Shown: positions 18,009 to 25,194, numbered from the stretch's first letter. The stretch: DNA of 64,000 bases from CAYMFD01 sp964389475 (GCA_964389475.1 CAYMFD010000001.1:62001-126000); one strand, 5' to 3'. A program made the numbers and translations. The notes: generated by a model from the letters alone, not told the origin.

Positions 18009-18182
18009 CTGTCGCTGTACAGAGATAGATCAAGAGTCGACAGAATGTGCGGATTTTTCAGCGATAATTCTTGACCTTAGTAAATCTGCAACGACTATGC
18101 TTTGGTGGAAGTCAGGTGCATGTTGGTAGTAGAAAAATAAAAGCAATTTTGACACGACTCTAGATCGGTCTTGACCTTGATA
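18009..18182. repeat. Inverted-repeat element, copy B (MITE-like)
   Basis: The second copy of the element at 10448-10620. The left arm (18009-18060) has GAGTCGACAGAATGTGCG and the right arm (18131-18182) has CAATTTTGACACGACTCT; both arms match copy A with few changes, while the ~70-bp interior is unrelated. Orientation is the same as copy A. Confidence 0.65.
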
Positions 18183-18302
18183 CTATGCTAGGTTAACCTG
18201 TTATAATACGATTGGTAATCATTTTCCGAAAAGTATCATAAGGTCAAGAATATCCTTACTGCGACATGATTTTTGCCTTCTTTTGATCTCAGCAAAAGAA
18301 GG
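18067..18302. repeat. Nested inverted repeats beside element copy B
   Basis: Three pairings lie in this geneless stretch. ATTCTTGACCTTA (18067-18079) is the perfect inverted partner of TAAGGTCAAGAAT (18239-18251). TTGACCTTGATACT (18171-18184) pairs with AGTATCATAAGGTCAA (18232-18247) apart from two extra bases. A separate 10-bp hairpin CCTTCTTTTG / CAAAAGAAGG with a 7-nt loop lies at 18276-18302. None has a T-run, so a terminator is not supported. Confidence 0.55.
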
Positions 18303-18441
18303 AGACCAGTCGGGTCTTTCCGACGTTGACTATAAGATCAAAGGTCATTTCAGTACCTATAGATTGGATAGGTCTTCCACTGTTATAACCGTAGAACTTC
18401 CTAATAGGCTGATGCCCCCATTCTATGACAATACATATTCG

Positions 18442-18449
18442 TAGTTTTG
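18442..18449 (+). promoter_or_regulatory. -7 promoter element for the bifunctional nuclease gene
   Basis: TAGTTTTG matches TAnnTTTG and lies 42 bp before the ATG at 18492. No -33 element is evident. Confidence 0.4.
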
Positions 18450-18491
18450 TGCTAATGAAAAGGTGGGGCAGTTACCACTGACAATGAGTTT

Positions 18492-19073
18492 ATGGAGAAA
18501 ATACCATTAGATATAGTAGCACTATCGCATAGTGTGACGCAGTCGCATAACTATGCTGTCGTCCTCGGTGAGAAAGAGGGTAATAGACGGCTGCCGGTCG
18601 TTATAGGAGGATTTGAGGCGCAGGCTATAGCTGTTGCTATGGAGAATATGACGCCTAATCGTCCACTGACGCATGACTTGTTTCGCAATACCCTAGACGT
18701 ATTTGGTGTTAAGATCGTAGAGGTCGTGATTAATAATCTAGTAGACGGTATCTTCTATGCCCAGCTCGTCTGTGAGAAAGACGGCGAACACTACGAGGTC
18801 GATAGTCGTACGTCCGATGCTATTGCCATGGCCGTAAGATTTGAGTGTCCGATATATACATTTGAGACCATCATGGAGTCGGCGGGTATCATACTAGAGG
18901 ATGAGGGCGATGACTCTGCTATCAAAAAAGTAGAAACTAAAAGTGCCGACGCTTACGAAAACCTGAGTGTCAAAGCCTTAACCAAGCTCCTAGACGAAGT
19001 CTTAGAAAATGAGGACTACGAGCGAGCAGCAAAGATTAGAGATGAGATCAACCGCCGTACCTCAGCCGACTAG
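18492..19073 (+). CDS. Bifunctional nuclease family protein (DUF151) with C-terminal UVR motif
   Basis: A 193-residue cytoplasmic protein. Residues 1-135 form the DUF151/BFN domain (LPVVIGGFEAQAIAVAME, then SRTSDAIAMAVRFECPIY), a family with reported DNase and RNase activity. After a short linker, residues 155-193 form a UvrB/UvrC-type motif (LTKLLDEVLENEDYERAAKIRDEIN without gaps in the hydrophobic pattern), a helical pair used for protein contacts. This two-part arrangement is common in Bacteroidota. The next gene overlaps its 3' end by 32 bp. The physiological substrate is unknown. Confidence 0.85.
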   Translation: MEKIPLDIVALSHSVTQSHNYAVVLGEKEGNRRLPVVIGGFEAQAIAVAMENMTPNRPLTHDLFRNTLDVFGVKIVEVVINNLVDGIFYAQLVCEKDGEHYEVDSRTSDAIAMAVRFECPIYTFETIMESAGIILEDEGDDSAIKKVETKSADAYENLSVKALTKLLDEVLENEDYERAAKIRDEINRRTSAD

Positions 19074-19446
19074 ACCATTCTATAACATCGTAGTACTGTT
19101 CCTAGTCCTAGGTGGTATGACGAGCTGTCAGCCCAAGGCGCTACCCACCCTATGGGAGGTCTCAGACAAGGTGGTAACGGCTAAGTTTAGTCACCAAACC
19201 TCAAGGGCGGAGATAGGCAAGATCACCCAATCGCTACAGCAAGACTTCGGCGTGAGCCTCATCACGGACGGTACTACCTACCTGGAGAACGATCGCCTAC
19301 AGGATCTCAATATGCTCGTCCAGACCTCTGCTGGCAATGCAGGTAAGGCATCGGCCCGACTGTCCAATCTCCAGTACACTTACTACGGCCTCAGACTAGA
19401 GAAGGCTAATGGCCAGTGGCGCCTAGTCAAGATCGGCAACCTGTAG
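19042..19446 (+). CDS. Small putative lipoprotein
   Basis: A small protein of unknown function, 134 residues from the ATG at 19042. The frame is open from an ATG at 19009, but the later start places the hydrophobic signal (FYNIVVLFLVLGG) and lipobox MTSC in a normal position. The mature part, about 100 residues, contains an alternating pattern ending in YYGLRLEKANGQWRLVKIGNL, which resembles a single small beta-rich domain. It overlaps the bifunctional nuclease gene by 32 bp and is probably co-transcribed with it. Confidence 0.7.
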   Translation: MRSTAVPQPTRPFYNIVVLFLVLGGMTSCQPKALPTLWEVSDKVVTAKFSHQTSRAEIGKITQSLQQDFGVSLITDGTTYLENDRLQDLNMLVQTSAGNAGKASARLSNLQYTYYGLRLEKANGQWRLVKIGNL

Positions 19447-19621
19447 ACCACCTCCACGTCCTATCTGTCTAGGATTACTTTGCTGCTTTTACTCGCCTTA
19501 GGTAAGTAATCACCTTTTTGGGTGACTAATGCTCTCTAGGATAGCCTTATCTTTAGTGTTGAGACTTACCATCTTGATGCATATGCCCCATAACCATACG
19601 TCTTGCTACTTAGCTCATTTA

Positions 19622-21700
19622 ATGGCTGCGCCTACTCGCTATGTAGGTGTTATTAGGCGGTTGTCAGTCTGGCTTTTTCTGCTAGGGTTTTCTTGGTCAG
19701 TAGGCTGGTCGCAGGATGTCACAACCGAGGACAGTCTTAAGCAATCACTTCTTGCAGCCCTTGCGACTCCGCAGGAGATAGACGACGTAGGTCCACTACA
19801 GGCGTTGACTCTATTCTATGGTGCTAGCTATAAGATGGATTCTCTCCGGAAGTATAATCAAATGCTAGCAGCCGAGGCACTCGAAGCACAGTCTTATGAC
19901 CTACACGCAGGGGCTGTATTAGATATATGGGGTAGTAAGTTTACTTTAGGAAAAGACATTGACGATTATAAGGCTACTGTCGACTACCTAGACTCGTTGC
20001 GATATGCTGTGCCACTATCCTACGACGTAAGGGCACAGATTCATCTGTTGCTCGTTTCATACAATCTACAGCTCAACAATTGTGGGCTTGCACTTATGCA
20101 CGGCGATACAGTCCTCATGTATACGGATAGTAGCGATGTCATGACGACCAAGTGTTCTCGTAGAATACAGATCAGTGAGTCGAGCTCAAGCTGTGAGCAC
20201 TATAACCGAGCCATCGATATCCTTCTGGAGGCCGAGGTGTTGACTCCTTTTACACAGAACCCCGTTTTCTTTGATTACAAAGTGACTTTTAATCTGGGTA
20301 AACTATTTCAGAGGATCGGTGATGATGACAAAGCCGCCTACTACCTAGGAAAGGCACAGCGACTTGTAGAAACTAAGTACAAATCGTTTAGGGCGGATGT
20401 TTATTCTGAGCAAGCCAAACTTGATGTCGCTCAAGGTAGATACGCTGAGGCTGATAATAAAATTAGTAAGGGCCTCAGTGCTGTACACGCCTCACCCTTA
20501 AAATCTCGTGTAACCAATTTATACTTCCAAAAGCTAGACGTACTGACATCACTGGGTCGACTCGCCGAAGCTCAAGTCTACGCTGATAGCTTAATCACGC
20601 AGATAGATAAGGGTCGTTCTCCCTACAACCTTTCTCGCTACTACGGTGCTTTGGCAAGTCTAGCGGTTAAGCGTGGTAAACTCCCATCTGCTCGGCAAAT
20701 ACTAGATCGGGCTAAGCAGGAAGTCGCAAAAGGTCAGCAAGACGGCTACCTTCTTCACGCAGAGTATGAATTGGCCAAGGCAGTGGTGGATACCAAGTCG
20801 GCTCTTAATTACTACATCGCATACCACCAGGTGCGAGACTCGATAGAGGCAGCTACAGACGTGCTGCGAGTGCAGCGTCTAGAGAATGACTACAACCGCA
20901 AGAAGAAGGAAGTCGAAATAGCAGCTCTTAATAAGCTTACAATCGCTCAAGATAAAGCCATAGCTGTCAAGAATACAGCCCTCTCCCTCGGTGGTGCCGG
21001 GTTGTTTGCTTTGAGTTTGCTACTCTTTGGGCTCTACAGACTGTATCAAAAGAATAGAGCACAGACGGTCCTGATCACCAAAGCCCTTAGTGAGAACAAG
21101 TTGTTACTACGAGAGATTCATCATCGTGTCAAAAACAACTTGCAGGTCATCAGCTCCCTCCTCAGTATGCAGACACGTAGATCGACAGACGCAGATGCGA
21201 GGGAGGCCCTGCGGTCGACCAATAGCCGTATACAGTCTGTAAGCTTGTTACACCAGAACCTTTATCAAGAAGAGAATATCACGGACGTAGACGTTAAGGA
21301 CTACCTCAAGCGGCTGGTTGAGAGTATTGCCAGCTCCTACGATAGTGGGGATCGCATACGTTTTGAGTTGGACCTAGAATCACTCCAGCTCGATGTAGAC
21401 CAGCTCGTACCCGTAGGCTTGATCGCTAACGAACTGGTGTGTAATGCGGTAAAATACGCCTTCGATGAGGGTGTCGAGGGGACGATCGGCATATCTCTGA
21501 GTAGTACCGATACGGATTACCGCCTCCAGGTCCGCGACGATGGCAAGGGCCTACCTACTCCGGAACTGGTCGTTAAGAAGCACTCCCTTGGCACACGGTT
21601 GATCAAGTCCTTCGTCGATCGACTAGATGGCAGGCTAGAGGTCGATAATCAGCAGGGGACTACTGTGACGATCACTTGGCCTAAAAACCAATCGTCATGA
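19622..21700 (+). CDS. HisKA_2 family sensor histidine kinase with TPR-like sensor region
   Basis: A 692-residue membrane-bound sensor kinase. From the ATG at 19622 a signal peptide follows (LSVWLFLLGFSWSVGWS); the frame is open from 19529, which would add 31 residues before it. The exported part (about 40-430) is built of TPR-like helical repeats. A coiled stretch leads to one membrane helix (ALSLGGAGLFALSLLLFGL). The cytoplasmic part has the HisKA_2 dimerisation motif EIHHRVKNNLQVISSLLSMQ with the phospho-accepting His, then an HATPase domain (NELVCNAVKYAF, RDDGKGLP, GTRLIKSF). The stop overlaps the start of the response regulator gene by 4 bp, so this is its cognate kinase. The signal sensed is unknown. 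Confidence 0.9.
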   Translation: MAAPTRYVGVIRRLSVWLFLLGFSWSVGWSQDVTTEDSLKQSLLAALATPQEIDDVGPLQALTLFYGASYKMDSLRKYNQMLAAEALEAQSYDLHAGAVLDIWGSKFTLGKDIDDYKATVDYLDSLRYAVPLSYDVRAQIHLLLVSYNLQLNNCGLALMHGDTVLMYTDSSDVMTTKCSRRIQISESSSSCEHYNRAIDILLEAEVLTPFTQNPVFFDYKVTFNLGKLFQRIGDDDKAAYYLGKAQRLVETKYKSFRADVYSEQAKLDVAQGRYAEADNKISKGLSAVHASPLKSRVTNLYFQKLDVLTSLGRLAEAQVYADSLITQIDKGRSPYNLSRYYGALASLAVKRGKLPSARQILDRAKQEVAKGQQDGYLLHAEYELAKAVVDTKSALNYYIAYHQVRDSIEAATDVLRVQRLENDYNRKKKEVEIAALNKLTIAQDKAIAVKNTALSLGGAGLFALSLLLFGLYRLYQKNRAQTVLITKALSENKLLLREIHHRVKNNLQVISSLLSMQTRRSTDADAREALRSTNSRIQSVSLLHQNLYQEENITDVDVKDYLKRLVESIASSYDSGDRIRFELDLESLQLDVDQLVPVGLIANELVCNAVKYAFDEGVEGTIGISLSSTDTDYRLQVRDDGKGLPTPELVVKKHSLGTRLIKSFVDRLDGRLEVDNQQGTTVTITWPKNQSS

Positions 21701-22302
21701 AAAAAATACTAATCGTAGAGGACGAGGTCGCCATCGGTGAAGACCTCCGAGACATCGTAGAGGATGCGGGCTATGAGGTGGTAGGTGTCGCTCACTCCTA
21801 TAGCAAGGCGGTCACCCTCTTAAAGCGTCACGAGGTAGACCTGGCGATGCTAGATATAGCCCTGCATGGTGAGGGCTCAGGCCTTGATGTGGCTCAGGTG
21901 ATCAACAGTGAGTACGGGTTTCCATTTGTCTTTCTTACCTCTTTTTCTGATCAGAATACCGTTACCGAGGTAGTAGCTACGCGACCGGCGGGCTACCTCG
22001 TCAAGCCATTTAAAGAGCAAGATATAGCCCCAGCAATCGCCCTTGCACTGAGCAATAGCGATACTACTAAAGCGACATTTCCAACCCTTGCCGTGGTCAA
22101 TACCCGAAGTAATATGGATCTCAGCAATCAGGAATACAAAGTACTCGAACTCGTCTGTCAAGGCCTGAGTAACAAGGAGATAAGCGACCAACTATTTGTC
22201 AGTGTCAATACCACCAAGACTCACCTACGCCGCATTTTTAGTAAGCTAGATGTGCAGAGTAGGGTCAAACTGTTTAATGTCATCGATGAGATGAAGAAGT
22301 AG
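21697..22302 (+). CDS. LuxR/NarL-type response regulator
   Basis: A 201-residue two-component regulator. The receiver domain (1-120) has the acidic pair in VEDEVAIGEDL, the phospho-acceptor Asp in LAMLDIALHG near residue 54 and the Lys in GYLVKPFKEQD. A short linker leads to a LuxR-type helix-turn-helix (LSNQEYKVLELVCQGLSNKE, then TTKTHLRRIFSKLDVQSR). It is translationally coupled to the upstream HisKA_2 kinase. Target genes cannot be read from the sequence. Confidence 0.93.
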   Translation: MKKILIVEDEVAIGEDLRDIVEDAGYEVVGVAHSYSKAVTLLKRHEVDLAMLDIALHGEGSGLDVAQVINSEYGFPFVFLTSFSDQNTVTEVVATRPAGYLVKPFKEQDIAPAIALALSNSDTTKATFPTLAVVNTRSNMDLSNQEYKVLELVCQGLSNKEISDQLFVSVNTTKTHLRRIFSKLDVQSRVKLFNVIDEMKK

Positions 22303-22358
22303 GGTAGGGAGGCTCCTATTAGTAAAAGTTCTGAGTCATATTTTGTTTATAGATAAAG

Positions 22359-22389
22359 AGAGGCCAACGATGTTATCTCGCTGGCCTCT
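22359..22389 (-). terminator. Hairpin terminator between convergent genes
   Basis: AGAGGCCA (22359-22366) pairs perfectly with TGGCCTCT (22382-22389), with a further CGA/TCG pairing inside the loop. It lies directly after the slipin stop codon and after the convergent response regulator gene; on the minus strand a modest CTCTTTAT follows. Confidence 0.6.
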
Positions 22390-22391
22390 AG

Positions 22392-23492
22392 CTATTTAGG
22401 AGTAGTAATTAGTCCACGTAGCTGATCTATCACCTGACTGCTGCCATTGACGGTGATCTCGCCGATCTTATCAGAGATCCGCTCCATGTACTCCATTTCC
22501 TTGAGTCTATACAGCATGTCGTTGCTTTCCATCAGCTTAGCAGTATTGAGCAAGCTTCTGGTAGATGCTGTTTCTTCTCGTCGCATAATGACATTGGCTT
22601 GCGCTGCCTTCTCGGCGATCAAAACCCTATTCATAATTTCCTTGACGTCACCAGGTAAGATGATATCACGGATGCCACAGCTTACTAGCTTGATACCTAA
22701 GCTTTTGGCTTGGTCTTGAGCATATTGCTGGATGTAAGGACCCGCTACCGTCTTGTTAGCTAAGAAGTCATCAAGTGAGTACTGACCGACATACTCTCTG
22801 ATACCAAGCTGAATTAGGATGTAGAGCTGTCTAGCGAAGTCTTTGGTCTCGTCCATTGCCACCACCACATCATCTATCTCATAGGATGCATAGGCATTGA
22901 CTCTGATCGCCGCCTTATCCTTGGTGAGTAGTTCTTGACCACTGACCTCGACTTGCTGTGTACGCATGTCTGCCTTCTTGATGACGATATTTTTGTCGCC
23001 TACCCAATAGTAGTAGGTGCCGCTACCGAGTTGCTGGACGAGGACGCCATCTATATATAGTAGTGCTCGCTCGTACGATTCGATCACATGACGACTCACA
23101 TATCGTCTTATTATCGCGAGGTTAAGTACTTTTCTGTTGATATCAGCTGATGCCTGACCGCTATTGAGATCAATTAAGTCATAGCTGTAGTTGATACCTT
23201 CATTCCAGTAGCAGTACCTGCCTGGTTCCAGTACTTGGTTGACATTTCCATCCTTGTATTGGATCAAGATTTCAGAGTCTGCCACCCGTTTGACATCCGT
23301 CTGCTCTTTGAATGCCGGATTCTTTAGCAATAGATCTAGGTCCATTTCGTGGTAGAATAGTTCTGTCACGTCGCAGCGGGTGACGGTCTTATTCCATCCT
23401 AGCCAGTGTCTGCCTTCAGACAGGACGTCTACTAGTTTTCCATTTTTGAATACGAGTGCCTTTTCGTAGGCCAAAACATTGATTAGTCTCAT
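22392..23492 (-). CDS. Slipin / SPFH (band 7) family protein
   Basis: A 366-residue SPFH/band-7 protein. The SPFH core spans about 130-310 (IRVNAYASYEIDDVVVAMD, LIQLGIREYVGQYSLDDFL, LGIKLVSCGIRDIILPGDVK), followed by a helical region (LIAEKAAQANVIMRREET). There is no N-terminal membrane helix. Instead the first ~190 residues contain three similar segments, each ending in a glycine-aromatic turn: EGRHWLGW, PGRYCYWN and SGTYYYWV, about 75 residues apart. It lies downstream of a tRNA-like array on the same strand and 1.8 kb from rtcB. Stomatin-like proteins scaffold membrane complexes; a role here in RNA repair is inferred from neighbours only. Confidence 0.85.
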   Translation of the reverse strand: MRLINVLAYEKALVFKNGKLVDVLSEGRHWLGWNKTVTRCDVTELFYHEMDLDLLLKNPAFKEQTDVKRVADSEILIQYKDGNVNQVLEPGRYCYWNEGINYSYDLIDLNSGQASADINRKVLNLAIIRRYVSRHVIESYERALLYIDGVLVQQLGSGTYYYWVGDKNIVIKKADMRTQQVEVSGQELLTKDKAAIRVNAYASYEIDDVVVAMDETKDFARQLYILIQLGIREYVGQYSLDDFLANKTVAGPYIQQYAQDQAKSLGIKLVSCGIRDIILPGDVKEIMNRVLIAEKAAQANVIMRREETASTRSLLNTAKLMESNDMLYRLKEMEYMERISDKIGEITVNGSSQVIDQLRGLITTPK

Positions 23493-23800
23493 GACTTTAC
23501 ATATTTATAAAAAAGTGATTTGTGACAAATGATGAGAATGCTATATCCGTAAGGCCCATCGGCATCAGTGGATTACTGCTTGAGTCCCGTAGCCATCTTC
23601 CTTGTCCACATTACTGGTACACCTAGTGATATCACGTAAGTATCGTGCAGTGGAGGAGGTAGCGCCTACGAGGCGGTATCCGCAGTGATCAGACCTCAAC
23701 CCATGTGTCGCACATCGATCTACAGGCGTAGCCCATAGATTTTCAGTTTGACGTGGTCTTACAGATATAGCCGTTCCCTTGTGGTAATCTTGTTTATAGT
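23493..23800 (-). other. Structured non-coding leader between tRNA-like array and slipin
   Basis: About 300 bp without a supported ORF. On the minus strand several local hairpins are visible, the clearest being ATCTATGGGC-tac-GCCTGTAGAT, 10 bp including two G-U pairs, near 23730-23752. No -7 consensus precedes the slipin gene closely, so the slipin is probably transcribed through this region from upstream of the array. Confidence 0.4.
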
Positions 23801-23869
23801 GTGATCAGCACTTGCGTTAATAGCGATAGATCCGAAATCTATTGTGTAAACCAGTTCCACCACTGGCCA
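23801..23869 (-). ncRNA. Degenerate tRNA-like sequence (third in array)
   Basis: Read on the minus strand, a D-arm-like stretch (GTGGTGGAACTGGTTTACAC) is followed by a perfect anticodon-type stem-loop at 23826-23842: ATAGA-TTTCGGA-TCTAT, 5-bp stem, 7-nt loop with T33 and a TCG triplet that would read Arg codons. A T-arm-sized hairpin AGTG-CTGATCA-CACT follows near 23805-23819, but it lacks the TTCGA loop. No acceptor pairing is found. It is either a decayed tRNA or a structured RNA. Confidence 0.35.
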
Positions 23870-23870
23870 T

Positions 23871-23939
23871 TGCTGACCAGGCAGGACTCGAACCTGCATT
23901 GCTAAAATTCCAATGTTCTACCAGCTGAACTACCCGAGC
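23871..23939 (-). ncRNA. tRNA-like sequence B with truncated anticodon arm
   Basis: Minus-strand 69-nt tRNA-like sequence. It has a canonical D-arm (GTTC-AGCTGGTA-GAAC) and a canonical T-arm (GCAGG-TTCGAGT-CCTGC). Only 16 nt separate them after position 26, instead of about 22, so a normal anticodon arm plus variable loop does not fit. Its own 5' GCTCGGG does not pair with its own 3' GGTCAGC. Instead GCTCGGG pairs with the 3' end of tRNA-like A, and GGTCAGC pairs with the 5' end of A. It lies one base from A. Confidence 0.6.
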
Positions 23940-23940
23940 A

Positions 23941-24008
23941 AGCTCGGAGTGGGAATCGAACCCACGACCCTTGGAAGGTTGGCGTCCCTACATCACACCG
24001 CGACCAGC
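23941..24008 (-). ncRNA. tRNA-like sequence A with swapped acceptor partner
   Basis: Minus-strand 68-nt tRNA-like sequence directly upstream of B. It has a canonical T-arm (GTGGG-TTCGATT-CCCAC) and a D-arm-like hairpin (GGTG...CGCC). The CTTCCAA heptamer resembles a glycine anticodon loop, but the flanks do not form a 5-bp stem and only 15 nt separate D and T arms. Its 5' GCTGGTC pairs over 7 bp (two G-U) with the 3' GGTCAGC of B. Its 3' TCCGAGC pairs over 7 bp (one G-U) with the 5' GCTCGGG of B. Such an order, 3' half before 5' half, resembles permuted or split tRNA genes. Confidence 0.6.
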
Positions 24009-24076
24009 ATACTGGCCAGCATGGCTGACCAGCACTATGGAGCTATACAGAAACCCTCATCAGGTGTCGTCGTATG

Positions 24077-24084
24077 CAATGGTA
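24077..24084 (-). promoter_or_regulatory. Weak -7 element upstream of the tRNA-like array
   Basis: Minus-strand TACCATTG differs by one base from TAnnTTTG and lies about 70 bp upstream of tRNA-like A. No -33 match; a candidate only. Confidence 0.25.
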
Positions 24085-24129
24085 AAGACCTCTTTTGCTG
24101 TATCGCTACAGCTATATCTTTATTGTCAA

Positions 24130-24139
24130 TATTGCGCAA
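24130..24139. promoter_or_regulatory. Candidate regulator site shared with the rtcB promoter
   Basis: TATTGCGCAA repeats ten bases of the 12-bp palindrome TATTGCGCAATA found between rtcB and the WYL regulator gene (26764-26775). Here it lies about 120 bp upstream of the tRNA-like array on the array's 5' side. Confidence 0.4.
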
Positions 24140-24215
24140 GCATGTAGTTGATATACTTATGATTGCAAGCGTCATCCACATCTTTATCTGAATGATAATA
24201 CAAAGAAATACTTCT

Positions 24216-24238
24216 ACTACGCAGTGATGTTGCGTAGT
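24216..24238. other. Perfect 8-bp hairpin with 7-nt loop
   Basis: ACTACGCA (24216-24223) and TGCGTAGT (24231-24238) form a perfect stem around GTGATGT. The size is that of an anticodon stem-loop, and GTAGCTCAAT, a D-arm-like word, precedes it on the minus strand by about 25 nt. No T-rich tail follows, so it is not a terminator. Confidence 0.35.
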
Positions 24239-24353
24239 TAAGCACTTTGTGGTATTGAGCTACAGCTTGCCATGCTATGATGGTTTTGCCTAGTTAGCAC
24301 TGGCGCAAATTGTTGCCTTGTACTAGCATCTCCTTTTAAGAAGATTATTGCTG

Positions 24354-24424
24354 ATGTCCTGACTGGGATCGAACCAATACTACCCGAATCAAAATCGGAT
24401 GTGCTACCCTTACACCACAGGACA
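24354..24424 (-). tRNA. tRNA-Gln (anticodon TTG)
   Basis: A complete 71-nt cloverleaf on the minus strand: acceptor TGTCCTG / CAGGACA, D-stem GTGT/GCAC, anticodon arm TCCGA-TTTTGAT-TCGGG giving anticodon TTG, and T-arm ATTGG-TTCGATC-CCAGT, discriminator T. No CCA is encoded. Confidence 0.93.
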
Positions 24425-24433
24425 TAGTTGTGG

Positions 24434-24505
24434 TACCCCGTACGGGGATCGAACCCGTATCTCTCGATAGAAAGTCGAGTGTACTAGCCATTATACCAAC
24501 GGGGC
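24434..24505 (-). tRNA. tRNA-Glu (anticodon TTC)
   Basis: A complete 72-nt cloverleaf on the minus strand: acceptor GCCCCGT / ACGGGGT (first pair G-U), anticodon arm CTCGA-CTTTCTA-TCGAG giving anticodon TTC, and T-arm ACGGG-TTCGATC-CCCGT. It lies 9 bp upstream of tRNA-Gln and is probably co-transcribed with it. Confidence 0.95.
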
Positions 24506-24619
24506 TCACCTACGACGGTATCATCGCAGTATCCATTGTTCTATCATCGCATCGCAGTCGATGAGTTTGGTTGAACTAAGGATTTAGTTAAGCGTCAAAT
24601 TATCTGGAGAGAATAGAAT

Positions 24620-24656
24620 AAAAAAAGCGCTACTTGATACCTCAAGAAGCGCTTTT
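24620..24656 (-). terminator. Terminator of small transcription unit 1
   Basis: Minus-strand stem AAAAGCGCT / AGCGCTTTT (9 bp) continues after one mismatch with CTTGA / TCAAG around a 4-nt loop and is followed on the minus strand by a T-run (TTTTTTTATTC). Confidence 0.88.
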
Positions 24657-24678
24657 CTACGACTTAGCATGTTTAATA

Positions 24679-24771
24679 CTAGTTTATAGGCATTTCTTGA
24701 ATCTCATACTGCACCTCCATCTGTTCTCGCTGTATATCTTTTGACCCCTGGAGTGTTGTTAAGTGATTCAT
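24679..24771 (-). CDS. Small ORF 1, 30 codons, unknown
   Basis: A 30-residue ORF (begins MNHLTTLQGS, ends EMPIN) lying exactly between a consensus Bacteroidota promoter (24795-24824) and a strong terminator (24620-24656). The peptide is hydrophilic and acidic with many Gln and Glu, and has no signal or membrane helix. It has no recognisable homologue. The unit may equally be a ~170-nt small RNA; the ORF is offered because of its position and intact frame only. Confidence 0.35.
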   Translation of the reverse strand: MNHLTTLQGSKDIQREQMEVQYEIQEMPIN

Positions 24772-24794
24772 GATTTCTGTTTCTAATTCCGTTG

Positions 24795-24824
24795 CAAAGG
24801 TAACTACATTTTATACTTGTGCAA
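24795..24824 (-). promoter_or_regulatory. Consensus Bacteroidota promoter
   Basis: On the minus strand TTG (24824-24822), 19 bp, then TACCTTTG (24802-24795): both elements and the spacing match the sigma-ABfr-type consensus TTG-N19-21-TAnnTTTG. It drives small transcription unit 1. Confidence 0.85.
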
Positions 24825-25018
24825 CTATTTTTATGAAATAAATAATTAATTTTCAAGGATTTATGTTAATTGTGGGCATAAGGATGCCGCTCGCCAGTTA
24901 TCATTGGATATGGCTGATGCTACTGATCATAGAGCACTCTACTAGGTATATGTATTGACTTACGATGGGTTAATGGTCATAGTGAGTATTGATTGAAGGC
25001 TAGGAAGATTATGGGTAT

Positions 25019-25051
25019 AAAAAAAGCGGCTCACCTAATGGCAAGCCGCTT
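25019..25051 (-). terminator. Terminator of small transcription unit 2
   Basis: Minus-strand stem AAGCGGCT / AGCCGCTT (8 bp, 12-nt loop) followed by TTTTTTTAT. It would also stop read-through from rtcB. Confidence 0.88.
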
Positions 25052-25077
25052 CGTATACTTAGTAAGATCTGTCTTGA

Positions 25078-25194
25078 TTACGTGATAGCATAGAGGTATT
25101 GACTCACCACTGTATTACAGTGTTGTTCTGAGATATTACTCTCGATTGATTGTTGTGATCTGTAGTGTGCTATATGTAGTATGCTACCGTTCAT
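25078..25194 (-). CDS. Small ORF 2, 38 codons, unknown
   Basis: A 38-residue ORF (begins MNGSILHIAH, ends YLYAIT) between a -7 element (25212-25219) and a strong terminator (25019-25051). It is not evidently homologous to small ORF 1, although both units have the same plan. Coding is unproven; a small RNA of about 180 nt is equally likely. Confidence 0.3.
   Translation of the reverse strand: MNGSILHIAHYRSQQSIESNISEQHCNTVVSQYLYAIT

Noticed and set aside
23941..24008. Ordinary functional tRNA-Gly (TCC)
   Set aside because: The CTTCCAA heptamer is present, but its flanks do not form an anticodon stem, the spacing is about 7 nt short, and the two ends do not pair with each other.
23913..24191. 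92-residue plus-strand ORF across the tRNA-like array
   Set aside because: It is the complement of tRNA T-arm and acceptor sequences (KLGVGIEPTT-type peptide is a typical translation of a tRNA antisense).
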